In this document: positions 45,846-56,455 of the stretch, piece after piece
How the letters are laid out: each line of letters opens with the position of its first letter
How positions within the stretch are numbered: the first letter of the stretch is position 1
The notes under the pieces: model-generated
What the model was told of the DNA's origin: nothing
Seen by the model: the letters and a program-made list of their open reading frames with translations, nothing else
Database searches by the model: none
Position numbers and translations under genes: made by a program
Source: CAIWHR01 sp963809965
Lineage (GTDB): Bacteria; Pseudomonadota; Gammaproteobacteria; Burkholderiales; Casimicrobiaceae
DNA: 64,000 nucleotides
NCBI GenBank assembly: GCA_963809965.1
Contig: CAWELU010000038.1
Coordinates: 186,001-250,000, forward strand
Direction of reading: 5' to 3'

Positions 45846-47379
45846 TCACAACGGAATGTTGCCGTGCTTGCGCCACGGATTGGAAAGCTTCTTGTCGCGC
45901 AGCATCGCGAGGCTGCGGCAGATCCGCTTGCGCGTCTCGTGCGGCATGATCACGTCGTCGATGAACCCCCGGCGACCGGCGATGAACGGGTTGGCGAACG
46001 TGGTCCGGTACTCGTGCTCGCGCGCGGCGAGCTTCGCCGGGTCGTTCTTCTCGTCGCGGAAGATGATCTCCACCGCGCCTTTCGGCCCCATCACCGCGAT
46101 TTCGGCCGAAGGCCACGCGAAGTTGACGTCGCCGCGCAGGTGCTTCGACGCCATCACGTCGTAGGCCCCGCCGTATGCCTTGCGCGTGATCACCGTGATC
46201 TTCGGTACCGTGCATTCGGCGTACGCGTAGAGGAGCTTGGCGCCGTGCTTGATGATGCCCCCGTATTCCTGCGCGGTACCCGGCAGGAATCCAGGGACAT
46301 CGACGAACGTCACCACCGGGATGTTGAAGGCGTCGCAGAAACGGACGAACCGGGCGGCCTTGATCGCGCTCTTGATGTCGAGGCAACCCGCCAGCACGAG
46401 CGGCTGGTTGGCGACGATGCCGACCGGCGCGCCTTCCATGCGACCGAAGCCGATCACGATGTTCTTCGCGTTGTCCGGCTGCAGCTCGAAGAACTCGCCG
46501 TCGTCGACGACCTTGCCGATGAGCTCCTTCATGTCGTAGGGCTTGTTCGGATTGTCCGGCACCAGCGTGTCGAGTGACTTCTCGAGGCGGTCGGCGGTGT
46601 CCGTCGTGTAGCGCTTCGGCGCGCGCTCGCGGTTGTTGAGCGGCAGGTAGTTGAAGAAGCGCCGCAGCATCAGGAGCGCGTCGACGTCGGTTTCGAAGGC
46701 GAGGTCGGCGACACCCGACTTGGTCGTGTGGCTGATCGCGCCGCCCAGCTCCTCGGCGGTGACCTCCTCGTGCGTGACCGTCTTGACCACCTCGGGTCCG
46801 GTCACGAACATGTACGAGGAGTCCTTCACCATGAAGATGAAGTCGGTCATCGCCGGCGAATAGACGGCGCCGCCCGCGCAGGGCCCCATGATCAGCGAGA
46901 TCTGCGGGACCACGCCGGAGGCGAGCACGTTGCGCTGGAACACCTCGGCGTAGCCGCCCGAGCGAGGCGACGCCCTCCTGGATGCGCGCGCCGCCCGAGT
47001 CGTTGAGGCCGATCACCGGCGCGCCGACCTTCATCGCGTGGTCCATCAGCTTGCAGATCTTCTCCGCGTGCGCCTCGGAGAGCGAGCCGCCGAACACCGT
47101 GAAGTCCTGCGAGAAGACGAACACCAGGCGTCCGTTGATCATCCCGTAGCCGGTGACCACGCCGTCGCCCGGCACCGACTCGGCCGCCATCCCGAAGTCG
47201 GTGCAGCGGTGCTCGACGAACATGTCCCACTCCTCGAAGCTGCCCTCGTCGAGCAGGAGCTCGATGCGCTCGCGGGCGGCGAGCTTGCCCTTCGCGTGCT
47301 GTGCGGCGATCCGCTTTTCGCCGCCGCCCTGCCGCGCGCGAGCCCGCTTCTCGTCCAGCTGGCGGATGATGTCATGCAC
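45846..47379 (-). CDS. pccB: Propionyl-CoA carboxylase, carboxyltransferase beta subunit, one frameshift
   Basis: About 511 codons. Starts at GTG 47379 (HDIIRQLDEKRARARQGGG), with LAARERIELLLDEGSFEE, VFSQDFTVFGGSLSEAHAEKI and IGLNDSGGARIQEGVASL. A doubled G near 46970 shifts the frame before GGYAEVFQRNV, then LIMGPCAGGAVYSPAMTDF (oxyanion holes) and FVDVPGFLPGTAQEYGGII, ending NPWRKHGNIPL as in PccB. GTG start and meaB stop overlap by 8 nt, so it is coupled to meaB. Confidence 0.95.
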
Positions 47380-48372
47380 GATGTGTCCCCCGTTCCATGG
47401 TGTCGAGCAGCCGTGCCGCGGCGGCGGTCGGCGTCAGCGTTCCCGCAGCGACCTGCGCGGAGCACACCGGCAACGCCGACCGCACACCGGTATGTGCGCG
47501 GAAGCGCTGGCGCAGGCCGTCGTCGATCAGCGTCCACATCCAGTCGAGCGACTGGCGCTGCCGCTTTGCCGCGAGCTCGCCCGACACCGTAAGCGCTGTC
47601 GCGGCAGCGCGACTACTTCGCGCCAGAATGACGCGATTCCGTCGCGCCGAACGGCGCTGACGCCGATCACCGGCGGACGCCACCCGCTGGTCGCCGGGCG
47701 CAGCAGCGCGAGCGCGCTCTTCATCTGTCCGATCGCCCGGCTCGCAGCCTCGGGATCGAGATCGATCTTGTTGTAGACGACGATGTCCGCCAGCTCGACG
47801 ATGCCCCTCTTGATCGCCTGCAGGTCGTCGCCGGCGTTGGGCATCTGCAGCAGCACGAACACGTCGGTCATTCCGGCGACCGCGGTCTCGCTCTGACCGA
47901 CGCCGACGGTCTCGACGATGACCACGTCGAAACCGGCGGCTTCGCACGCCAGCATCGCCTCGCGGGTGCGCGCCGCGACGCCGCCGAGCGTCCCGCCCGA
48001 TGGCGAGGGGCGGATGAACGCGTGCGGATGGCGTGAGAGGTCCTCCATCCGCGTCTTGTCGCCGAGGATCGAGCCGCCGGAAATCGAGCTCGACGGATCG
48101 ACCGCCAGCACCGCGACGCGATGGCCTTCCGCCGTAAGTTGGAGTCCGAGCGCCTCGATGAACGTCGACTTGCCGGCGCCCGGCGCGCCCGAGATCCCCA
48201 TGCGTACCGCGTTGCCGGCCGCCGGCAGCAGCGCTGCGAGCAGTTTCTGCGCAAGCGCCTGGTGGTCGGAGCGCGTCGACTCGATCAGCGTGATCGCCTT
48301 CGCCAGCGCCCGCCGGTCACCGTCGCGCACGCCCTCCGCCAGGGTTTCGACCTGGGGTGTCGAGGCCGCCAT
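47372..48372 (-). CDS. meaB: MeaB-like GTPase chaperone of methylmalonyl-CoA mutase, one frameshift
   Basis: About 333 codons. Walker A GISGAPGAGKST near residue 60, then VDPSSSISGGSILGDKTRM, RPSPSGGTLGG, VETVGVGQSE, NKIDLDP. The frame changes near 47625, within the REVVAL region; the other frame completes a normal C-terminus (LDWMWTLIDDGLRQRF...AARLLDTME). MeaB guards the mutase against inactivation and gates cofactor loading. It lies 35 bp after the mutase and overlaps pccB, showing one operon. Confidence 0.93.
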
Positions 48373-48407
48373 CCTGGCTTGCGCCGCCACGCTTCGTGCC
48401 ACGCGTC

Positions 48408-50591
48408 TCAGGCCTGTGGCTGCGCAGCACGGCGCGCCGCGCGCACCTTGGCGAGAACGTCGGTCGCACTCGCCGGGATCGGCGTGCCGGGGCCGTAGAT
48501 GCCCGCAACGCCGGCCGCGTACAGCATCGCATAGTCCTGCTGCGGGATGACGCCGCCGACGAACACGACGATGTCGTCGGCGCCCTGCGCTCGCAATGCG
48601 GCGACCACGGCGGGCACCAGCGTCTTGTGTCCGCCGGCGAGCGTGGAGACGCCGACCGCGTGCACGTCGTTCTCGATCGCCTGCCGCGCGGCCTCGTCGG
48701 GCGTCTGGAACAGCGGACCGATGTCGACGTCGAAGCCGAGATCGGCGAACGCGGTGGCGACGACCTTGGCGCCGCGGTCGTGTCCGTCCTGGCCCGAGCT
48801 TCGCGATCAGCAGCCGCGGCCGCCGGCCTTCGGCGGCCACGAAGGCCTCGATCTCGCCTTTGCAGCGCTTCCCACGTCCCGTCCGCCGCGAAGCGCGCAC
48901 CGTAGACGCCGGATACCGTCTGCGTCGTCGCGCGGTAGCGCCCCCAGACGGCTTCGAGCGCGTCGGAGATCTCGCCGACCGTCGCTCGGGCGCGGCTGGC
49001 GCCGATCGCGAGGTCGAGCAGATTGCCCGGTTCCGCCGCGCGCGCATTCCGTGAGCGCCGCGAGCGCCGCCGCGACCGCGTGCGAATCGCGCTTCGCCTT
49101 CACCGCCGACAGCCGCGCAATCTGCGCGTCGCGCACCGCCGAGTTGTCGATCTCGCGGATTTCGATCGGCGACTCCTCGTCGAGCCGGTACTTGTTGACG
49201 CCGACGATCACGTCGCTGCCCGGCGTCGATGCGCGCCTGCTTTTCGGCGGCCGCCGCTTCGATCCTGAGCTTGGCCCATCCGCTCGCGACCGCCCGGGTC
49301 ATGCCGCCCATCGCCTCGACTTCCTCGATGATCGCCCACGCCTGGTCGGCCATGTCCTGCGTCAGGCGCTCCATCAGGTACGAGCCGCCCCAGGGATCGA
49401 TCGCGTTGCAGATGTGCGTTTCCTCCTGGATCAGGAGCTGCGTGTTGCGCGCGATCCGGGCCGAGAAGTCGGTGGGCAGCGCGATCGCCTCGTCGAACGA
49501 GTTCGTGTGCAGCGACTGCGTGCCGCCGAACACCGCGGCCAGCGCCTCGATCGCGGTGCGCACGATGTTGTTGTAGGGGTCCTGCTCGGTCAGCGACCAG
49601 CCGGAGGTCTGGCAATGCGTGCGCAGCATCAGCGACTTCGGCTTGCTTCGGGTCGAACGCCTTCATGATCCGCCACCACAGCAGCCGCGCGGCGCGCAGC
49701 TTGGCGATCTCGAGATAGAAGTTCATCCCGATCCCGAAGAAGAACGAGAGCCGGCCGGCGAATTCGTCGACGTCCATGCCGCGCGCGAGCGCCGTGCGCA
49801 CGTATTCCTTGCCGTCGGCCAGCGTGAACGCGAGCTCGAGCGCCTGGTTCGCGCCGGCCTCCTGCATGTGGTAGCCGGAGATCGAGATCGAGTTGAAGCG
49901 CGGCATGTTGCGCGCCGTGTACTCGACGATGTCGGCGATGATGCGCATCGACGGCTCGGGCGGGTAGATGTAGGTGTTGCGGACCATGAACTCCTTGAGG
50001 ATGTCGTTCTGGATCGTCCCGGAGAGCTCGTTCCTGGGCGACGCCCTGCTCCTCGGCGGCGACGATGTAGCCGGCCAGCACGGGCAGCACCGCGCCGTTC
50101 ATCGTCATCGACACCGACACCCGGTCGAGCGGAATGCCGTCGAAGAGGATCTTCATGTCCTCGACCGAGTCGACCGCCACGCCGGCCTTGCCGACGTCGC
50201 CGACGACGCGCGGATGGTCCGAGTCGTAGCCGCGGTGGGTGGCGAGGTCGAACGCGACCGAGACGCCCTGGCCGCCGCCCTCGAGCGTGCGTCGGTAGAA
50301 CGCGTTGGATTCCTCGGCCGTCGAAAACCCGGCGTACTGGCGGATCGTCCACGGGCGCACCGCGTACATCGTCGCCTGCGGGCCGCGCACGAACGGCTCG
50401 AAGCCCGGCAGCGTGTCGGCGTGCGGAAGATCGCGGATGTCTGCGGCCGTGTACAGCGGCTTGACGGCGATTCCGTCCGGCGTGTGCCAGACGAGGTCGT
50501 CGAGGTTGCCGCCGGGCGCGCTCTTCGCCGCCGCCCTCTTCCAGTCGTCGAGCGAGGCAGCAGCGTAGCGCGGGATATCGGGATTCGCCAT
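48408..50591 (-). CDS. scpA: Methylmalonyl-CoA mutase (adenosylcobalamin-dependent), at least five frameshifts
   Basis: About 725 codons across several frames. Substrate-binding TIM barrel: MANPDIPRYAAASLDDWKRAAA, WTIRQYAGFSTAEESNAFYR, GGQGVSVAFDLATHRGYDSDHP, then SISGYHMQEAGANQALELAFTLADG, TEQDPYNNIVRTAIEALAAVFGGTQSLHTNSFDEA. The C-terminal B12 domain has the cobalamin histidine motif (QDGHDRGA, in the frame restored by removing one G near 48798) and VGVSTLAGGHKTLVPAVV. Breaks lie near 50030, 49640, 49230, 49035, 48865 and 48795. Converts (R)-methylmalonyl-CoA to succinyl-CoA. First gene of the block. Confidence 0.93.
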
Positions 50592-50910
50592 GGCGTCACC
50601 TGTTCGCAGATCGAATGCCGGATCGAAATGGCACCGGGGCGAGCGCTTCGCGCGTCATCTCGCGACGCCCCGCGTCGTGCGGCGTGAATGCATGCGGATC
50701 GTTCCTGCGCCGCGGGCCGTTCCGGTACTGGGAGGTTGATTCTACTGCATGGCCTGTCGCGTTCCGCGGGGTTTGGGCGCTTCGCCTCCGATTGTCGCTG
50801 GAATGGCAGGAAGCGACCTCGGGAGCGCCCTCCCGAGGCACTTGCCCCGCTTCGGACCGCCCACGATCCACGCCTGGACACGCGCGACGCTCGCCACCCG
50901 TCCTCGCGCT
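50592..50910. other. 319-bp gap between the mutase operon and the acyl-CoA ligase
   Basis: Upstream region of the propionate block on the minus strand. TAGAAT on the minus strand (about 50741-50736) could be a -10, but no matching -35 is visible. Several GC-rich open frames cross it with no recognisable protein. Nothing else can be supported. Confidence 0.35.
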
Positions 50911-52493
50911 TCATGTTCTCCGCGGTGCGGCCTTCTCCAGACGTTCCCGCAATACGGTCTTCAGGACCTTGCCGGTGTTGTTCTTCGGCAGTTCCTCCAC
51001 GAAGACATAGGCCTTCGGCCGCTTGAAGCGCGCGATGTGGTCGAGGCACAGACGATCGAGCGCCGCTTCGAGTGCCTGCGCCAGCTCGGCGACATGCGCC
51101 GCGCCGGTGCGCGCCACGACGCAAGCCACGACCTCCTCGCCCCATTCCCCGTGCGCCCGGCCGACGACCGCAGCCTCGACGACATCCGGATGCAGCAGGA
51201 GCACTTCTTCCACTTCGCGCGGGATAGATGTTCGATCCGCCGCTGATGATCAGGTCCTTCGACCGGTCCTTCAGCGTCAGGAAGCCGTCGGCATCGAGGC
51301 TGCCGACATCTCCCGTGTGCAGCCACCCGTGCGCAAGCGCCGTTCGGCTCGCCTCCGGGTTCATCCAGTAGCCCTGCATCACCGCCGGGCCGCGAACCAG
51401 GACCTCGCCGGCGGAACCAGGGGGCAACGGCGCGTCGCCCTTGTCGGCGACGCGCACTTCCATCTCCGTCTGCGCGATGCCTACCGAGCCCAGCCGCGCA
51501 TCATCGCCCCGCAGAATCGCGTCCGCGACGAGCGCACGGTTCATCGCCGTGATCGTCATCGGCGATTCACCCTGACCGTAGATCTGCGCCAGGCGCGGGC
51601 CCAGCGCGGCGAATGCCGTCTTGGCATCGGCGACGTAGAGCGGAGCGCCGCCGCAGACGATGCACTTAAGGCGGTCGAGTCGCGCGGACGCCAGCGCCGG
51701 CGATGCGACAAGGCGTTGCAGCATGGTCGGTGCCGCGAACATGCTGGCGCGCTCCCACGCGAGCAGCAGCGCGAGGACCTCGTCCGGCTCGAATGCGCCC
51801 GACTCCGGAATCACGTTGACGGCGCCCGAGTGCACGTGCGGCAGGACGTAGAGCCCCGAGCCGTGGGACAGCGGAGCGGGATGCAGGATGGCATCTCCCG
51901 GCGCGACGGTCTCGACATCGGTGAGGAAACACCGCGTCATCGCGGCGAGGTTGCCGTGCGAGATCACGACGCCCTTCGGCCTCCCGGTCGTGCCGCTGGT
52001 GTAGAACAGCCACGCCGGATCCTCCGGCGAGCACGCGAACGGCACCGCGCGCGGGTGTGCCGCCGCGAGCGCGGCGTACTCGCGGCCGCCGAACTCGACG
52101 ACGCGCTCGAGCGCCCTGCCGCCGGCCAGACCACCGATCGCCGCATGCCACGCCGGATCGACGAACGCCCAGCGCGCGCCACTGTTCTCGAGCACGTGGG
52201 CGAGCTCCTTCGGATGCAGCTTGGCGTTGACCGGCACGGCCGCGAGGCCCGCCCACCAGCAGCCGAAGAGCGTTTCGACGTAGGCCGGGTCATTGCGCGC
52301 GATGAGCGCGACGCGATCGCCGGGATGCAAGGCCGGCGGCTGCGAACGCGCCCGCCTGCCGCGAAACTCGCGCGGCGAGCGATGCGTAATCGCTTACCGT
52401 GCGCGCCCCGAGTGCCACGGCAGGCAAGCGCGGCCAGGCGTGCGCGGTGCGCGCGAGCAGCGAAGCGATGTTGTGCGCGGAGGACGGGGGCAC
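50911..52493 (-). CDS. AMP-dependent acyl-CoA synthetase/ligase, two frameshifts
   Basis: About 527 codons, class I adenylate-forming enzyme. P-loop YTSGTTGRPKG, APLSHGSGLY, IYGQGESPMT, GDVGSLDADGFLTLKDRSKDLI, GGSNIYP, and the catalytic lysine in LPKNNTGKVLK. Breaks near 52335 (before HPGDRVALIARND) and 51225 (before REVEEVLL) each fit one extra base. The start is taken at GTG 52493 (PPSSAHNIASLLARTAHAW). Activates an organic acid to its CoA ester; chain length unknown. It lies upstream of the propionyl-CoA genes on the same strand, so it could supply acyl-CoA to them. Confidence 0.88.
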
Positions 52494-52623
52494 AGCCGAA
52501 GGCAATGGGCAAGCGCGGCCAGGCGGTCCGGCCGGCCGCGCGAGTCGCAGTCTAGCGCAGCCGGCCGAATGCGAGACTCGCGGTTGGGCTAGAATCGATC
52601 CGGATCCTCGCTCCGGAGTTCCG

Positions 52624-53643
52624 ATGCCGTCCCGTGCCCCGCTTCCTGCCACCATGCGCCACATCGCCGTGCGCGAACCCGGTCCGCCCGACGTACTCAC
52701 GCTGGTCGAAGGACCGGTGCCGCGGCCGAAGGCGGGCGAGGTGCTCATCGCAAGTGAGCCATGCGGGCGTGAATCGGCCGGACTGCCTGCAGCGTGCCGG
52801 TGGTTATCCTCCCCCGCCGGACGCATCGCCCATTCTCGGCCTGGAAGTCGCCGGCAGGATCGTCGCTCGCGGCGCGAACGTCCGCTCGTGGCGGGAAGGC
52901 GACGACCGTCTGCGCGCTGACCCCGGGCGGCGGCTACGCCGACTATTGCACGGCCCCTGCCGGCTTCTGCCTGCCGGTGCCGAAGGGCCTGACCGAGCTC
53001 GAGGCCGCGAGCCTGCCCGAGACGTACTTCACCGTCTGGAACAACCTGTTCGACCGCGGTCGACTGAAGTGCGGGGAGACCGTCCTCATCCACGGCGGGA
53101 CGAGCGGCATCGGCGTGACCGCGATCCAGCTCGCAAAGCAGATCGACGCCACGGTGATCACGACGGTCGGCGACGACGAGAAGGCGGCGTTCTGCCGCAC
53201 GCTCGGGGCCGACCACGCGATCAACTACCGGAAGCAGGATTTTGTCGCGGAGGTGGCCGGCATCACGGGCAAGCGCGGCGTCGACCTCGTGCTCGACATC
53301 GTCGGCGGCGACTACATCGAGCGCAATCTCGGCTGCCTCGCGCTCGAGGGACGGCTCGTCATCATCGCGTTCCTGCGCGGCAGCCGCGTCGAGGTCGACT
53401 GGCGGCACATCATGCTGAAGCGCCTCACCGTCACCGGCTCGACGATGCGGGCGAGTCCGTCCGAGCGCAAGGTCGGCGATCGCGCAGTCGCTGCGCGAGA
53501 ACATCTGGCCGCTCCTCGAAAGCGGCGAGGTGAAGCCGGTCGTCCACCGCGTTTTTCCGCTCGCCGAGGCCGCGAGCGCGCATGCGCTGATGGAGTCCTC
53601 GCAGCACATCGGCAAGATCGTGCTGGCAGTCAGGGATCAGTAG
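52624..53643 (+). CDS. NAD(P)H-quinone oxidoreductase, PIG3/zeta-crystallin type, three frameshifts
   Basis: About 339 codons of the MDR superfamily. N-terminus TMRHIAVREPGPPDVLTLVEGPVPRPKAGEVLI, then VSHAGVNRPDCLQRAGGYPPPPDASPILGLEVAGRIV, nucleotide-binding LIHGGTSGIGVTAIQLAK, and C-terminus LLESGEVKPVVHRVFPLAEAASAHALMESSQHIGKIVL. Frames change near 52752, 52905 and 53475, each fitting one added base. No zinc-binding cysteines, as usual for quinone reductases. Start ATG 52624 follows CGGAG. Its stop overlaps the stop of the following SDR gene by 7 bp. Confidence 0.9.
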
Positions 53644-54384
53644 GTCGCCCGCCCGCCGGAGAGGTCGAACACGGCGCCGGTCGAGAACGAGCACTCCTCG
53701 CTCGCGAGCCAGCGCTACGAGCGCCGCGATCTCGTCGACGGTCCCGAAGCGCCCGAGTGGAATCTTCGACAGCATGAAGTCGATGTGCTGCTGCGTCATC
53801 TGGTCGAAGATCGCCGTGCGCACGGCCGCAGGCGTGACGCAGTTCACGCGGATGCCCGTCCGGGCGAGTTCCTTGCCGAGCGACTTGGTGAGTCCGATCA
53901 CGCCCGCCTTCGACGCGCTGTACGCAGGGGCGTTCGGATTGCCTTCCTTGCCCGCGACCGAAGCGATGTTGACGATGCGCCCGTAGTCGTTCGCCAGCAT
54001 CGCGGGCACGACCGCGCGGTTGCAGTAGAAGAGCCCGTTCAGGTTGACGTCGATCACCTGCCGCCAGGCGGCGACGGGATACTCCCACGTCGTGGCGTTC
54101 GGACCGGTGATGCCGGCGGAGCACACCAGCACGTCGATACGGCCGTGTTCCTTCGCCGTCGCGTCCGCCGTCCGCGCGACCGCTTCGGCGTCGGCCACGT
54201 CGAGCGCGTGCGTCCTGGCCTTTGCGCCGAGCGCGACGCCCGCCTGCGCGAGCGCCGCGGCATCGCGGTCCCACAGCACGACGGTCGCACCGCTTGCGGT
54301 GAGACGTTTGGCGACCGCGAAGCCGATGCCGACTGCGCCCCCGGTGACGACCGCGACGCGGTCGTCGAAATCGAGTCGATTCAT
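53637..54384 (-). CDS. SDR family oxidoreductase (FabG/3-hydroxyacyl-CoA dehydrogenase-like), one frameshift near the end
   Basis: About 249 codons. VAVVTGGAVGIGFAVAKRL (cofactor loop), LVCSAGITGPNATTWEY, active-site serine (IVNIASVAG), YSASKAG with the catalytic Y and K, and the terminal SGGRATY after a frame change near 53705 (one extra base; WLASEECSFSTGAVFDLSGG in the other frame). ATG 54384 follows GGAGGA. Likely substrate a 3-oxoacyl or hydroxyacyl compound, judging from the acyl-CoA neighbours; not certain. Confidence 0.88.
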
Positions 54385-54451
54385 TACGCGTTCCTCCACC
54401 GAAGTCGTCAACCGGATTCTACGAGTCGCAAGCCGCCAGCAACAAGGAAGG

Positions 54452-55148
54452 CTACTTGATGTACAGGACGAGATTGATGACCAGCAGCAGAACGCCGATC
54501 ACGGCGACCACCGACACCACCGCGGTCAGCGTGTTCTTCGTTTCGCCCTGGAAGACGGCCAGTTCGTCTGCGAGTTCCGCGACCTGGTCGTTGTTGGCCA
54601 CCGCTTCGATCGGGAGCGAGCTCTCGTCGTCGATCAGTTCTCCGTTCGATTCCGGAACGGCGATCGGGCAGGATCATCGAGAGGTTCGTCACCGGCAGCG
54701 ACCGGTAGGACCGATTGTCCCAGCGCTTGATCCTTCCTTGCGGGCGCAGCACGTAGGCTATGCCCCGCGTCTCTCGGGTCGAAACTCGCTCGCCCGCCTG
54801 CACGAAGAACTTCGACGGCAGCCGGTTCGAAATCGCCACGTTGAGCAGAGCCTCGAACTTCTTTTCCGGCATCGAGATGTCGATCTGGAATGTCGCCGGG
54901 CTGCGCCCATCGCCGTGGCCGGAAGCATCGATGAACACCAGCGATCCGATCGCCCGGCCATCCTTGCGCGTCCGGTCGCGCTTTTGCTCGCGAATGCGCA
55001 GCACGCCCGCCAACGCCTCGAGCCGTCCACCGGTTTCGAGCTCGACCACCTCTCCGGGGCGAGCCACCACTTTCATCACGACAATGCTTTCCTTGGTCTG
55101 CTCGATGACGAGCCGGACCTTGGTCGGCTTGAATCCGACGATGGGCAT
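54452..55148 (-). CDS. Hypothetical protein with PilZ-like N-terminus and C-terminal TM anchor, one frameshift
   Basis: About 232 codons. N-terminal beta-rich part MPIVGFKPTKVRLVIEQTKESIVVMKVVARPGEVVELE, ISMPEKKFEALLNVAISNRLPSKFF. After a frame change near 54665 a helical stretch (NNDQVAELADELAVFQGETKN) leads to one TM helix (AVVSVVAVIGVLLLVINLVLYIK) at the very end, giving a tail-anchored layout. I do not recognise the family; the PilZ-like idea rests only on strand pattern. It may be a membrane-tethered regulator. The tRNA-Thr gene lies 210 bp upstream. Confidence 0.6.
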
Positions 55149-55358
55149 GGGCTAGCCGTCGTGCGTCGCGCCGTGGCGAAGCCGGCTCTCGACCTCTCGC
55201 GCATTGCATTCGTCGCCAGCATTCGCCGGCGCAGAACGCAGCGCGCGCGCGTCCGCACCCGGGGCTACTCTGGTGCGACCGCATGCAATCACAACCGTTT
55301 TCGCGCCCACGCAGTTATTCGAGTTCAACGGGTGCCGGAAGACGAAATGTCATCCCGG

Positions 55359-55431
55359 TGCCGGCAGTAGGAATCGAACCCACGACCAACGGTTTACAAA
55401 ACCGCTGCTCTACCGTCTGAGCTATGCCGGC
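55359..55431 (-). tRNA. tRNA-Thr (anticodon UGU)
   Basis: 73 nt on the minus strand. Acceptor stem GCCGGCA/TGCCGGC, D-arm GCTC..GAGC with AGACGGTA loop, anticodon stem GCGGT/ACCGT with loop TTTGTAA (anticodon TGT), T-arm GTGGG/CCTAC with TTCGATT loop. Discriminator A, no encoded CCA. Decodes ACA (and ACG by wobble). Confidence 0.97.
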
Positions 55432-55823
55432 ACGTTGGGGATTTTACTCGTCACGAAGCGTCGTTAGCGACAAATGACACGGCGGGCGCGCGCGCAAGTG
55501 CAGTCGCATCGCGTTGGCAATGCGACGAAGCCGCATTCCGCATCGGACAATTGGTGGCGTACACGGGGGCGGGTGCGCGAGCGGCGCGCGCCGATCCCGT
55601 GTCCACGGACGGAGCGAGTCCGGTCCGCACACGGTGTCGCACGCACTGCGACACGGTCCATCCGTAGACGACAACTTCGGGGTAGCGCGTCAGCACTTTC
55701 GCAAAGTCGCCCCGCGCTATGGCCCGGCGACGCCGGGACCGCGCCCGCGGTTGCCGGCAATCGGGGAATCGACCGAGTAGCAACGATGAAACGCGGCGTC
55801 GCGCCGCGGCGGTTTGCGCCGCG
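55432..55823. other. 392-bp gap between tRNA-Thr and sspB
   Basis: The region upstream of the tRNA on the minus strand. Open frames cross it on both strands, but none has a family signature, ribosome site or plausible composition beyond GC bias. The tRNA promoter must lie near 55440-55480, but I cannot mark it with confidence. Confidence 0.4.
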
Positions 55824-56282
55824 TTACTTGACGACTTGCAGATGCGACGGGCGCGGCCTGCCCTTTCCTCCGTCCTTCGCGTCGCTCGCCGCTTCCGCGT
55901 CCCTTTCGAGGGCCGTCTCGATGTCCGTCTCGAGCGCCGCGGTGGCGCTCGTCAGCGAGGCGACGGGATCCTGGACCGGCGTGAACGCGAAGCCGTACCC
56001 CGTTTCCTTCGCGAAGATGCCGGCAACCGCGTCCATCGGCACGGCGACCTCCTGCGACGTCCCGGAGAAGCGCGCGGAAAAGCGCACCCACCCGTTGTCG
56101 ATCGTCAGGCGCCGCGTTGCCGAAGTGCTCACGTTGAGGACGATCTCGCCGTTCTTCACGTACGCCGCCGGGACGCGCGTGCGCTCGTTCACCCTGACCG
56201 CGAGATACGGCGTGAGACCATTGTCCGCGCACCATTCGCAGATCGCGCGGACGAGGTAGGGTTTGGCGGACTGCTCGGACAT
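55824..56282 (-). CDS. sspB: ClpXP protease specificity-enhancing factor SspB
   Basis: 152 aa from ATG 56282. The substrate-binding domain reads KPYLVRAICEWCADNGLTPYLAV, VPAAYVKNGEIVLNVSTSATRRL, VRFSARFSGTSQEVAVPMDAVAGIFAKETG. A flexible acidic/basic tail ends RPSHLQVVK, the short module that contacts ClpX. It delivers ssrA-tagged and other substrates to ClpXP. It follows sspA, but the two are separated by 173 bp holding an inverted-repeat element. Confidence 0.95.
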   Translation of the reverse strand: MSEQSAKPYLVRAICEWCADNGLTPYLAVRVNERTRVPAAYVKNGEIVLNVSTSATRRLTIDNGWVRFSARFSGTSQEVAVPMDAVAGIFAKETGYGFAFTPVQDPVASLTSATAALETDIETALERDAEAASDAKDGGKGRPRPSHLQVVK

Positions 56283-56316
56283 GGATGTCAGGATACAGGG
56301 AACAGGAAACAGGAAA

Positions 56317-56447
56317 CAGGGGTCAGGGATCAGATGACGGACGGGGCCGGGTACGCGCTGGCGCCGGCGGGATCTCCTGGCGGTTACGATGGTCTGTGCG
56401 TCGGCATCCGCGTCGCCGTGGCACCGCCGCCTGATTCCTGACCCCTG
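56317..56447. repeat. Inverted-repeat element between sspA and sspB
   Basis: Outer ends CAGGGGTCAGGGATCAG (56317-56333) and CTGATTCCTGACCCCTG (56431-56447) are inverted, with 16 of 17 positions agreeing. Just outside the left end are short direct copies of GGAACA/GGAAACA (about 56298-56317). The interior is GC-rich, without an open frame. It resembles a small non-autonomous repeat (MITE/REP-like) rather than a terminator, as there is no U-run. Confidence 0.75.
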
Positions 56448-56455
56448 TCTACCTG

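Noticed and set aside
55451..55783. 110-codon minus-strand frame beside tRNA-Thr
   Set aside because: Arginine/alanine-rich, no ribosome site and no recognisable family, so not called a gene.
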